Shown here piece after piece: positions 48,959 to 58,901 of a stretch of 64,000 nucleotides of DNA (its first letter is position 1; the number at the start of each line of letters is the position of its first letter). The notes under the pieces are model-generated. The model saw only the letters and a program-made list of their open reading frames with translations, was not told the DNA's origin and did no database searches. The translations under genes were made by a program, and so were the position numbers. The stretch comes from an uncultured Flavobacteriaceae bacterium (GTDB lineage: Bacteria; Bacteroidota; Bacteroidia; Flavobacteriales; Flavobacteriaceae), in NCBI GenBank assembly GCA_905182575.1, contig CAJJCA010000018.1, positions 62,001 through 126,000 on the forward strand. Direction: 5' to 3'.

Positions 48959-49889
48959 TTACCACATTCTTTTTTTAATCAACTCTTGTATTTGGTCTTT
49001 GGGAACAGGAAGTTCATCCATATGATCCCTAATCCATTTAGAAAAATCTTTTTCAATTTCATCAGACCATTTGTTGTCTATCTGTCCTGGAGTATACTTC
49101 CCTTCTTTAAGACGCGAGATGCCAAATAAATCTCTAAGTCTAACTACTTCGGAGGTGATGACTACTTGCTCAGCCAAATGAGCGGGGATGAAAATTACGC
49201 CCTCTTTTTTAGCGAGTACTACATCTCCGGGCATGACACTTGCAGCTCCAATTCTGATGGGTTCATTGATGCTGTATAACATCACTTCGGTTAGAAACGA
49301 AGGGTGCCAACCTCTCACAAAGGCATTGAATCCTTCGATTTGAGAAAGCCCTTCCATGTCTCTGCTGGAAGCATCAAAGACAACACCCGTTTTGGTTTTT
49401 GCATAAATCGAATTCCCTAAATTATCTCCAATTAAAGTTCCATCTACTATTTTACCAAAACCATCGGCGACATAGACGTCGTTTTCTACCAAACGATCAA
49501 TCGGCCAGGAATTTGTATTTCCTAATCTCTCCTTCTTTAAGTCCTTTTTCTTTGATTTGGTTTGCGATATCGGGACGATTGGGCATGTACTGAACGGTTA
49601 GTGCTCTTCCAACAATGGTGACATCATTGTGGAGTGGTTGCCATCCACCATCAAACTGATTGTGATAGCCTTCATTCCTTAAAACTCCCCAAGCTTCTTC
49701 AATACTAACTTTTTTCATGCGCATTAGCACATCAGTAGTAACCTTAGGCCTCCCATCTTCAAAACGTTCTCCTTCCCATTGGTGGGTTAAGAATTTCATT
49801 TCTTCAACACTCAAGCTTTGAGCAATTGCAGAAGAAAAATAAATCGAACCGATAAAAACGAAAGAGAATTGAATTAATTTTTTAAACAT
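48959..49889 (-). CDS. RraA-like protein with signal peptide (aldolase/decarboxylase fold), frameshifted
   Basis: About 309 residues when two frames are joined. Residues 1-23 are a signal peptide ending AIAQ. The RraA fold follows: DVTIVGRALTVQYMPNRPD, then after a frameshift near 49525 VYVADGFGKIVDGTLIGDNL, GVVFDASSRDMEGL with the D-x-x-x-R-D metal/substrate motif, and PGDVVLAKKEGVIFIPAHL. RraA relatives include 4-hydroxy-4-methyl-2-oxoglutarate and oxaloacetate-type aldolases/decarboxylases. A periplasmic form is unusual. It is the first gene after the transporter and directly before the RidA and PLP genes. Confidence 0.85.
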
Positions 49890-49910
49890 ATTTATATTAT
49901 TTTTTTGTTT

Positions 49911-50988
49911 TTATTCTTTAGGGTCTTTGTCTCTCCACCAAGTGGCCAATGAGGAACCGGAAATATTCATCCAAGGTCCAAAAACGGCAGGGGCGAGTCC
50001 TACGGTTGATACTTTACCCATTTCCAGTGCAATTCCTGAGGCCAATCCCCCGTTTTGCATTCCGACTTCTAGGGCGATGGTTCGGCAGTCTTGCTCTTTC
50101 ATTTTTAGCAGACGACAGCTCCAGTAGCCAAGCAAATACCCCATTAAATTATGAATAATTGCAGCGACAACTAGCAACAAACCAATGGACAACAGAGAAT
50201 CTCTCCCTGCGGCGGTAATAATCATTATTATTAAGGCGATCGCACTCATCGAAATAAGTGCGTATGGCTTTGTCTAACCATTTTGCTTTTCCGTAAAAAA
50301 AATGATTAAAAACCAATCCCAACACAACGGGAAGAATTACCATTTTAAAAATACTAAGCATCATTGCGTAAAAATCAATAGGGACAAAAGACCCAGCCAA
50401 ATACCTCATCAATAGGGGCGTCATGAAAGGAGCGATTACAGTGGCCACTGCAGTTAAAGTCACCGAAAGCGCAACGTTTGCTTTGGCCAAATAGGCCATG
50501 ACATTAGAAGCCAATCCGCTTGGAGAGGATCCTATTAACACAACTCCCGCAGCTATTTCTGGGGGAAAACTGAAAAGGGTTGCAAGTCCAAATCCTAATA
50601 CAGGCATAATGCTGAACTGACAGACCAAACCGATCAAAACTCCTTTGGGCATTTTAATAACACCGTAAAAATCATTAAAACTCATGGCTGTTCCCATGCC
50701 AAACATTATTATTTGAAGTAGTGGAACAATGAGTTTTTTAAATTGAAAATCACCAATTTGAACTAAGGATTCAGGATAGTACATCGAAAGACTAACAGCA
50801 GCAAAAATTAAAACTGTAAAGGAAAATCCCTTCCATTTTTTTGTACTTCTCATCCCCAATGCCAAAAGTAATAATGAGAGAATCAAGAAGGGTCCAGCAG
50901 TTTCGGTTTTCCCATTTAAAATCAAAATTAGAGTCACCAAAAACGATGCGCCAGACAGTATAAATAAATATTTAAAAAGTTGTTTCAT
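49911..50988 (-). CDS. Bile acid:sodium symporter (BASS) family transporter, frameshifted
   Basis: Inner-membrane carrier of about 360 residues with eight to ten helices. Characteristic segments are LLQIIMFGMGTAMSFNDF, VLIGSSPSGLASNVMAYLAK and, after a frameshift near 50230-50250, EVGMQNGGLASGIALEM, which contain the crossover helices and sodium-binding Asn/Gln. BASS carriers move organic acids such as pantoate, pyruvate or keto acids with sodium. In this operon it is the most likely importer of the end product of the periplasmic reactions. Its start overlaps the amidohydrolase stop by one base (TAATG). Confidence 0.87.
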
Positions 50989-52234
50989 TATTGCTTCCAG
51001 CTTTCGCTTGCTAAGCCGTTAAGGTCATAAACGACGTTGCCTTCTCTCAGGGTAAGTTCACATTCTAATTTTTGATTTCCTTTCATTCTCTTTCCTTGTG
51101 TATCAATAAATCCGAAATCTCCCTCTCTGAGATTTAAAAGTGTTACATCAGCCACCGCACCGACAGACAAATGTCCTAAGTCTCTTCTCTGGATGTATTT
51201 AGCTGGATCCCATGTGGTAATTTGAATCACTTCTTGAGTGGAAAGCCCCATGTTTATGAATTTGGACATAATATTAATGATGTCTTTCATTCCGCCATTC
51301 ATGCTTCCCGTGTGAAGATCTGTGCTTATAGAATTTGGTTTTAAACCTTGTTTAACCAGCTGGTATGGCTTGCTCGAAAAGAAAACTTCCACCTCCATGA
51401 CCAACATCAAAAACAATTCCTTTTTTTTGTGCCTCAAACACATAATCTCTTACTTTTCCATTTTCATCTACAATCGGAGTTCTCCCATTCACATGGGCAT
51501 AAGCATGTGTAAAAATATCACCAGGCCTCAATTTTTCTAATAATAATTTTTTTAAGGGTAGCTCTGGTTCACTTCCTCCAAAATCAATTATAACAGGAAG
51601 ACCCGCAAGTTCTCCAGCTTTAAGAACCCTGTCCGTTGGTGTCCAGTCAAAACCATGATAATGTGCCAGTTTGAAGCCGACAATATGCTGAGGGTATTGC
51701 CGCGCAACCATGGCAGCAAGCTTAGGATCCATGTCCACAATATTTTGTTCAAAAGGCCCACCGCTCATTCCCGCCCCAACAATATTGAGAAAGGATAAAA
51801 CTCTGGTTTTTGATCGATCAATTACTTGTTCTTTAAAAGTTTTAAAGTTACGCCAACCTGCATCTCCACAATCAACAAGGGTGGTTACTCCAACTCTAAA
51901 AGTAAACCCGTCAGGGGGGTAAGGAAGCAAAACTGTTACTTAAATACCTGTCAGGAATGGTTCCGTGGAAATTGTGACTGTGAATGTCGATCAGTCCCGG
52001 ACTCACCATAAGGCCTTTGGCATCAATAACTTTTTTAGCAAGTTTGGCAGAAATATTTTTTTCTACAACGGCTATTTTTCCTTGACTTATGGCCACATCC
52101 ATAACCTGGTCAATGTTGTTTTTTGAATCAATCAAATGCCCATTTTTAATCAACAAATCATAGGATTGCCCTTTTAATATTAAACTAAAAAGTAAGAGTG
52201 GACAGATTAATAAAATGACTTTAACTTTTTTCAT
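50988..52234 (-). CDS. Exported amidohydrolase (COG3964 deacetylase-like), frameshifted
   Basis: Metal-dependent hydrolase of about 414 residues after joining three frames (breaks near 51920 and 51375-51440). A signal peptide ends KGQS. Amidohydrolase-superfamily motifs are PGLIDIHSHNFHG (HxH), GFKLAHYHG (bridging Lys region), DIFTHAYAHVNGR, FDVGHGGGSF and STDLHTGSM (catalytic Asp). This is the dihydroorotase-like group including deacetylases that act on N-acetyl-D-amino acids and acetyl-mandelate, genes often adjacent to COG1921 SelA-like genes, as here. I infer amide cleavage of an N-acyl amino acid in the periplasm. Confidence 0.87.
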
Positions 52235-52253
52235 AATGATCCTTTTTTGAGTA

Positions 52254-53978
52254 CTATTTTTTTTTGAAATTTGTATTTTCTTTTCTAATTTTTTCGACTT
52301 CTTCTGCAGTCACATTGTTTGACTTATTTCCAAAATTCGTTCTAATATAGGATAAAACGTCTGCAATTTGATCATCACTTAAAAAAGAATGTTGAGGCAT
52401 TAGCCCATCATAGGTCTCTCCATTGACTTCAATTGCGCCTTCCATTCCATTTAAAATTATCTTAACCAATCGTTCTTTATCACCGGTGACCCAGTCTGTA
52501 CCTCCTAGTGGAGGAAACCTTCCAGAAGTCCCCATTCCGTTGCTTTGGTGGCATGCTATGCAGTATTGATTGTATGTTTTTTGTCCTATTTTTGAATCTT
52601 CTGGCTCAATTCGATCTTTTACGATATCTGGAGTTCGGATGTGACTCATAGACTTTCTTTCTTCCATTGCGACTAACTCTTTTTCGCCAAAATTTTCTCG
52701 ATCACCCTTAAATTGAACCCTCCAAATTTTACCTTTTTCGGTTTCAGACAAATACATTGTTCCGTCTGGAGCGAAAGCAATTCCCATCGGACGATACATT
52801 GCATCTCGCGTATTGACAATGCCTGCAAAACCATCTGCAAAAATTTCATATTCACCAGAAGGTTTTCCGTTCTTAAAAGGAACAAATCCAATAAAATAAC
52901 TCGATTGAGGGTAGGGAGCACGATTTGTAGAACCATGGAAACCGATAAAAGCTCCGTTTTTATACCTTTCAGGAAAAGCATCTCCTTCGTAAAAAACCAA
53001 GTCGTTTGGCGCCCAATGTCCTGGAAATCCGATAATAGGGTCTTTGTAATCAGCACAACGACCGATTATGTTTCCATCTCCTCCATATTCAGGAGCCAAC
53101 ACTTTTTTTCCTTGCATTTGATCGTAATAGCAATAAGGCCAACCGAAGTGATCTCCTTTTTCAATTTTTACAAATTCTTCAGAAGGAAGTAATGCACTTT
53201 CCCATTGACTGAAATGATTGGGCCACAGTCTTGTTAGGTCATCCCTGCCATGAACAACTGAATAGAGGTGATTGTCGTCATTGTTCCAATCCAAAGCAAC
53301 GATACTTCTCAAGCCACTTGCGTATTTTTCCCCATCATGTTGCGTTTGTCCAATTTTTTCAGCATCAAAACGCCAAATACCTCCGTGGTCTTTAAGTAAT
53401 GGGCAAGGATCCTGACCCGGAGCCATTGGGGTTCTTTTTGGATTTTGACAAGCGTTATTTGGCGCTCCAAAAGGAACATAAATATTTCCATCATTGTCAA
53501 ATGCAATTGGCTTTCCGATGTGTTCGTGAGATCCATGGGCATGATCATCATGCACGATGATCTCTGCCTCCCCAGTAGGAACAAGCTTGTCTGGATCTAA
53601 TTTATATCTATAAACAGTTAGTTGTGAACTAAAATAAAGATAGCCTTTATAAATTCTAGCAGCAGTAGAGTAACTTCCTCTTTGGGGTATGTGATAACTG
53701 CCAAACTTTACTAGAGAATCAACGATCCCATCTTTGTCAGCATCTCTAATCGCAGCGAGAACTCCCGCTTCACTCGACCTTTTGAATTTGACATACAAAT
53801 CACCGTTATCGTTAACGGTCATGTGTCTGACTGTTTCTGCTATGCTGTCAACATAAACGGTCGAAACAAATCCCTCTGGAAGAAAAAGCTCCCCCTTGTT
53901 ACTTATTTTCTGACAACCGATTAAAGTTATAAATAACACTGCAACAATTACTCTCCAGATTCTTTTATGAAATATCAT
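52254..53978 (-). CDS. Sorbosone-dehydrogenase-like beta-propeller fused to cytochrome c, lipoprotein
   Basis: About 574 residues. The ATG at 53978 gives a signal ending LIGC, two bases after the upstream stop. Residues 30-450 are a six-bladed PQQ-type sugar dehydrogenase propeller (SGLRSIVALDWN, DHFGWPYCYYD, GHWAPNDLVFYEGDAFPERY, RPMGIAFAPDGTMYLSE). Residues 470-560 are a cytochrome c domain with CIACH and a MPQHSFLSDDQIADVLSYIR end. It would oxidise a sugar or related compound in the periplasm and pass electrons to its own heme, then to the respiratory chain. The PQQ-binding residues cannot be confirmed by eye. Confidence 0.85.
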   Translation of the reverse strand: MIFHKRIWRVIVAVLFITLIGCQKISNKGELFLPEGFVSTVYVDSIAETVRHMTVNDNGDLYVKFKRSSEAGVLAAIRDADKDGIVDSLVKFGSYHIPQRGSYSTAARIYKGYLYFSSQLTVYRYKLDPDKLVPTGEAEIIVHDDHAHGSHEHIGKPIAFDNDGNIYVPFGAPNNACQNPKRTPMAPGQDPCPLLKDHGGIWRFDAEKIGQTQHDGEKYASGLRSIVALDWNNDDNHLYSVVHGRDDLTRLWPNHFSQWESALLPSEEFVKIEKGDHFGWPYCYYDQMQGKKVLAPEYGGDGNIIGRCADYKDPIIGFPGHWAPNDLVFYEGDAFPERYKNGAFIGFHGSTNRAPYPQSSYFIGFVPFKNGKPSGEYEIFADGFAGIVNTRDAMYRPMGIAFAPDGTMYLSETEKGKIWRVQFKGDRENFGEKELVAMEERKSMSHIRTPDIVKDRIEPEDSKIGQKTYNQYCIACHQSNGMGTSGRFPPLGGTDWVTGDKERLVKIILNGMEGAIEVNGETYDGLMPQHSFLSDDQIADVLSYIRTNFGNKSNNVTAEEVEKIRKENTNFKKK

Positions 53979-53980
53979 CT

Positions 53981-54719
53981 TCAATTATATAGTTTTTTTA
54001 ATTTAAAATTTAAAGTTCCAAAAAATTCAGGGCGATGAAAATCAGGATTTTCAGTTTTAACAGGATTCCAACTTAAATAATGTGGCTTAGTGGTGTCGTC
54101 ACCACATTTGTAAAAGTTTGCATTTGCGATTAGGTTGGAAAAGATAAACCCTTCATTGTAGGTAAAAATAGAAGCGGGAATTACAACCACCATTTCCCAT
54201 TCAAATTTTCCCGATTTTTCTTCAAAAGGTTGATCTCCTAATGTTGACCAGGTTTTGATTTCTTTGATTATTTTTTCTTTAGGGATAAAAGTTCGAGTGC
54301 TACGAGCTGGACCATATGCCAAATGAGTCGTTCCGATACAATTAAACTCAAAATTATAATAGTTGCCATCTCTCATAGGGTCAATAAAAAACTCCACACA
54401 ACTATCGCGGTGGGTGGCGCTATTGGGTTCAGATCGTTTGGCCAAAGGATGATTTTCTTTAACATAAAACTTAATGAACAACAAGCTGTCATCATGTGCA
54501 ATTCTAAAATCTACTTGAGGTTGGTAGGGAAACTTGTCCCATTCGAGCCAATTGATAGTGTTTAGTGCGGTCTTTTTTTCTATAGCATGAGATGCTTTCA
54601 AAGCTTAAAGTGTCATTTACGGCAACCTTAGAAACCTCAAGTGCTTTTGTTTTTAAATTCATATTTGAACAACCAATAAGAAAAATAGAAATAGTTACGG
54701 TTAAAAATTTTGATTTCAT
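53981..54719 (-). CDS. Lipoprotein with CBM9/DOMON-like sugar-binding domain, frameshifted
   Basis: The N-terminal frame MKSKFLTVTISIFLIGC is a lipoprotein signal followed by ALEVSKVAVNDTLSFESIS. After a frameshift near 54595 the body has WLEWDKFPYQPQVDFRIAHD, FIKFYVKENHPLAK, DSCVEFFIDPMRDGNYYNFE, WEMVVVIPASIF and NANFYKCGDD, the layout of carbohydrate-binding CBM9-like family proteins of Bacteroidota. The joined length is about 246 residues. It is immediately upstream of the sorbosone-dehydrogenase-like gene, pointing to a carbohydrate-linked substrate. Confidence 0.8.
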
Positions 54720-54769
54720 ATCTTGATAAAACTAATTTATTTTTTTAACATTTAAATAATTATTAAGCA

Positions 54770-55667
54770 ATGAAAAATAATATATATAAATTTTTGGTCG
54801 GTTTAATGTTGATTTCAACCTTTTCTTGTACTGATTCTGAAGTGCTGTATCAACCGATTGATTTTGTTTTTGTAGGTGAATATACCCAGGGTCTTGAGGG
54901 GCCAGCAGTTGATGAGAACGGTAATTTATATTTTGTCAATCCAACTCATTCTGGGTCAATTGGAAGAATAGATGATAAAGGAAGATTTGATTTATTCATT
55001 GAGCATTTACCGAAAGGAAGCACTGCAAATGGAATTAGATTTGGTGAAGATCAAGAAATGTTTTTAGCAGACTATACAGGACACAACGTTTTAAGAGTTG
55101 ATCTAGAAACAAAAGTAGTAACTGTTTTTGCTCACGATTCTTTGTTAAACCAGCCGAATGATTTGGCGATTTGTTGTAATAATCGAATGTATGCTTCTGA
55201 TCCGAGATTGGAAAAACAGTACCGGAAATATATGGAAAGTTGAAAATGGCATTTTCGAATTATTAGACGGTAACATGGGAACGACCAATGGAATTGAAGT
55301 CAGTCCTGACGAAAAAACACTTTACGTTAATGAAAGTGTTCAAAGAAAAGTTTGGGCATTCGACATTGATAATCTAGGCAATATTTCAAATAAAAAGCTT
55401 TTTCATCAGTTTGAAGATTTTGGCATGGATGGTATGCGATGTGATCAAAATGGTAATCTTTATATAACGCGTCACGGGAAAGGAACTGTCGTCAAGTTAT
55501 CTCCAAAAGGAGCGCTTCTCAAAGAAATACAGCTCAAGGGTAAAAAACCTTCCAACATCGCCTTTGGAGGAAAAGATGGAAGAACAGCCTACATTACTTT
55601 ACAAGACAGGGGTTATCTTGAATCTTTTCGAGTAGAAGTTCCCGGAAGGGCTTTTGGCGGTTATTAA
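54770..55667 (+). CDS. SMP-30/gluconolactonase-like lipoprotein, frameshifted
   Basis: Exported beta-propeller of about 299 residues (signal ends TFSC). Metal and catalytic positions of the SMP-30/LRE family are seen: Glu in QGLEGPAVDENGNLYF, Asn in GSTANGIRFG and QPNDLAI, Asn-Gly in TTNGIEVSPDEKTLY and Asp in GMDGMRCDQNGNLYI. A frameshift near 55200-55225 splits it at ASDPRLEK/NIWKVENG. Lactone hydrolysis fits the neighbouring sugar dehydrogenase, which would make lactones. It is divergent from the CBM9-like gene and convergent with the DUF5107 gene, sharing TTAA at the stops. Confidence 0.85.
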
Positions 55668-58600
55668 TATTTAAAGAAAGAGAGGATATCTTTAATGAAA
55701 GTTTTATTCCATTTTAGATTATTGTTTTCAAAATAAAACTTTATTAATTCTTTGGTTACTGGATGATTTCCATTTTTGGATTCGATTAACTGTTCGATAA
55801 AATTCATTGCAGACTCTTTCCCTTCTACTTCTTGTATTGCATAAATCCCTAACAAATGTTGCTTAGATAGTTTGAACAATTGTTTTTTAGAATATTCAGC
55901 AATTTCAATAAGTTCTGCTTTTGCCAAAGCATTTTTATTTTGATCGGTGTAAGCAAACCCCATAAGGAAACGCTGAATTCTTTCCTCAGGATCGAATGGT
56001 TTTCCAGCGCCTAAGCTTTCAGGCCAAAGCAATGATTCCTTAAGTCTTTCTAATGCTTTATTATTATTATCTTTAAAATCAGTGAAGCAGATCCAATATA
56101 AGCTTTGGTGTATATTTCCCTCCCTTCAGTTGAATGCTCGTAGGGTAGAATCTTTAAGTCTTTGAGAAGGTCAATGCTTTTTTCAAATTTTCCAGAGGCA
56201 TTAAAGATCTTGGCTAAAAGCATTCCAGCAAAATAATTTTCTATATCACTTTTAAACGTTCGGCTGATTATTTTTTCGGCTTCAGCAAAATCTCCTTTAC
56301 TATATTTATCCTCTGCCAAGGAGTAAGCATACCTCCAGTTTTTAGGCTCTTTAGCATAGGCATTTTCTAAATCATTAGCATAAGAAGTTATTTTTTGTTC
56401 CTTAAAAAATGTTCCTCTGATATAATAAAATAGCGGGTCATCAGGAGCCTCCCCCAAGTCTTTAAAGACCTTGATGCCTTCCTGGATTTGATTCAGACCA
56501 ATTAGGTTCAATCCCAGAAGGTATTTAGATTTCCAGGAACTGTTGTTTTTTACAACCCAACGCATTAAATCAATAGTTTCATTTCTGTAGGGAAAAATAA
56601 AGGCGATGGATTGATTCATGATATTAGACAAAGAAGCAGTGTCATTAGACAGAAATGACATCCAAAGTTCATTTAGCATGTGCTTAGGCCCAGTTTTCAA
56701 AACATTGATTGCTTCTGAGTCCATCCCTCGATTGTGATAGAAAAGCGCCAACTCTAAAAAAGTTTGATGGGGAAACTCAGAGCGGTGGGAATTTTTCACC
56801 ACCTCGGCAGAAGTTTTTCCTAATAAATACCTTTCAAATGAAATCAGATGATGAAGCGGATCCAGCAGTTCAAGTTCATTTAAGGTACTCATAGCATTTT
56901 CGGATTCTCCGAGCTTTCTCTGGATGATTGCTTTTTGAGCAAGTGCATTTACATTGTCTTGATTGTATCTGAGAGCAATTTTATTGTAATGCATGGCATC
57001 CATAAAGCTTTGTTCTACAAGTAAGATCTGAGCCAGTATTGCATTAGAGGCCGAGCGATATTTTATTGATCTTGCAGCCCAGCCCAAATGTTCTTTTGCA
57101 TTAAGCAAATCGTTATTAGCAAAAAAAGCTATCCCGGCAATATAGTTAAGACCATTGTGATAGGTGTCAACTTGTAGTCCCTTCGAAGCCATAGCAATGG
57201 CTTTTTCATACCTTCCATTTCTATGGTAGAGCATGGCCAGTTCTGTTCTCGCCTCTAAATGTAATGGATTGTCCTCAAGAACCTCAAGTAGTAACGACGC
57301 TGCAGTTGAGAAATCTCGGTAACGTTGCGCGTCTTTAGCATCCAAGAATTTTTTCTCAGAAGAATTGTTTTTGACTACTTCAGGAGCAGTTTTAAAATCT
57401 CTTTTTATAAGGTCTGGATTTGATTTATAGTTAAGTCTTAAAGCTTTAACGTTAATCGAATAATCACCCTTTTGTTTTTCAAAACCAAAGGAGTAGACTC
57501 CGTTTGGAACAGTGTTAAAACCTTCATCAGATATAGCGTTAGCGTAGGATAATAATAATTTAGATTGACTTTCTTTAAATGCATTTATTTTAACAAAAAT
57601 ACTATCAGAGCTTTCTTCAATGTTTAATGCCGCCCACTCAGAAGCTTCTTTTAAACCTCCGATATCTTTGATTGGAAACCAAGCTTCAGTCCACTTATCA
57701 GAAAGGTGCGGCTCAAAGGTTGCCTGACTGATAGGGTTCTCTTCTCCAGGAGAATATTGCACAAAAAGTCTTCCGGCTTGATATTCTATGTATTGCCCGT
57801 CATTATCTGTAAGTAGGTCCTCCCATATCCCTCCTGCGCGGGAGAGGTTCCACAGCCATAGTTTTTGACCCGGTATTTCATCATACCTGCCCCAGTGTCC
57901 AAATCCAATATTTGAATCTTTATAATAACCCCCAAAAAAATCATTGTATTCTCCTATTATGTGGTAAGACTTGCTAGGGCCAAAATGATTTTGATTGTAA
58001 TGAGAGAGATTACGATTTTGTGGATCACGCGGCCAAGACTTTGCTTCGCCACCATGGGTTAAAAATTGATCTCCAGGAGTATAAAAGACAAGATCTTCCT
58101 CAGCCACTGCCGCTGCCGTCATCCAATTATAATAGGACTGCTCAACATCAGTGGGATTGTACCACAAGGCTTTTGTTGTAAAAGCACTTTGATTGGAAGG
58201 GACTGTAATTTTCACTCTCCATTGTGTTCTAGAAGGCAAGTCGATTCCTCCAACAGTGCATTCCATTGCTCCATTTTCAAGTTCAGTTATTTTATAATCT
58301 ACAGGAGTAGCGGTTCCTGGATGATGACCAATAATGCCAAAATTGAATTCTATACCACCAGAAACCCAAGGTCCCCTCATAGCAATGTTTCTAAATTTTG
58401 CTACTTCATTTTTATAGAGAAACTCATTTCCATTACTCTTGTCAATTGCCCCTAAAACTTTGCCGCCAACTTCTGGAAGAATACTTACTTCAATCCATTG
58501 GTTTTCAATTTTAATGACTTTAAAAGGCTTTTCTTTTTTTTGAAAGTCATAACCTTGAAACTTATAATAAGGATAGATTTTAGAGTTAAAAGTAAATGAG

Positions 58601-58695
58601 GGCAGTGGATTGGGATCTCCAAAACTGTAGGTAGGAAGTGATTGAATGGTTTCTGTTATTTTGTTTTCTTGACTCACAACAAGGGTTTGAAACAT
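55664..58695 (-). CDS. DUF5107/TPR protein, about 1010 residues, frameshifted near the end
   Basis: A large protein with an N-terminal DUF5107 domain (about residues 40-340: WIEVSILPEVGGKVLGAID, GGIEFNFGIIGHHPGTATPV, YNWMTAAAVAEEDLVFYTPG), of the galactose-mutarotase-like superfamily. A beta-rich linker and many TPR-like helices follow (DNPLHLEARTELAMLYHRNG, ALRYNQDNVNALAQKAIIQR and others). A frameshift near 56040 splits off the last 125 residues (PESLGAGKPFDPEERIQRFL onward). DUF5107-TPR proteins are common in Bacteroidota carbohydrate loci. Their activity is not known. No clear signal peptide is seen. It is divergent from susC with a 206-base shared intergenic region. Confidence 0.83.
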
Positions 58696-58842
58696 GCATG
58701 TGCTAAACCTTTATTTTTTTTAGATTATTTGACATTGCTAGAGTTTTATTTTTTATAATATAAATGTATGTAAATAATACCCAGAAATAAATTCAATCAA
58801 AACACACACGGCAATTAATTTATTATTCCTTCACATTTTTTA

Positions 58843-58861
58843 ACATTCTTTTAAGAAGTGT
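58843..58861. promoter_or_regulatory. Imperfect inverted repeat upstream of susC
   Basis: ACATTCTT and AAGAAGTGT face each other around two bases, with a one-base gap in one arm. It is about 40 bases before the susC ATG in the divergent DUF5107-susC space. It could bind a regulator, or be chance in AT-rich DNA. Confidence 0.25.
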
Positions 58862-58901
58862 AAATAATTTTATTATTTTAGCGACTTAACTAAAATATAT
58901 T

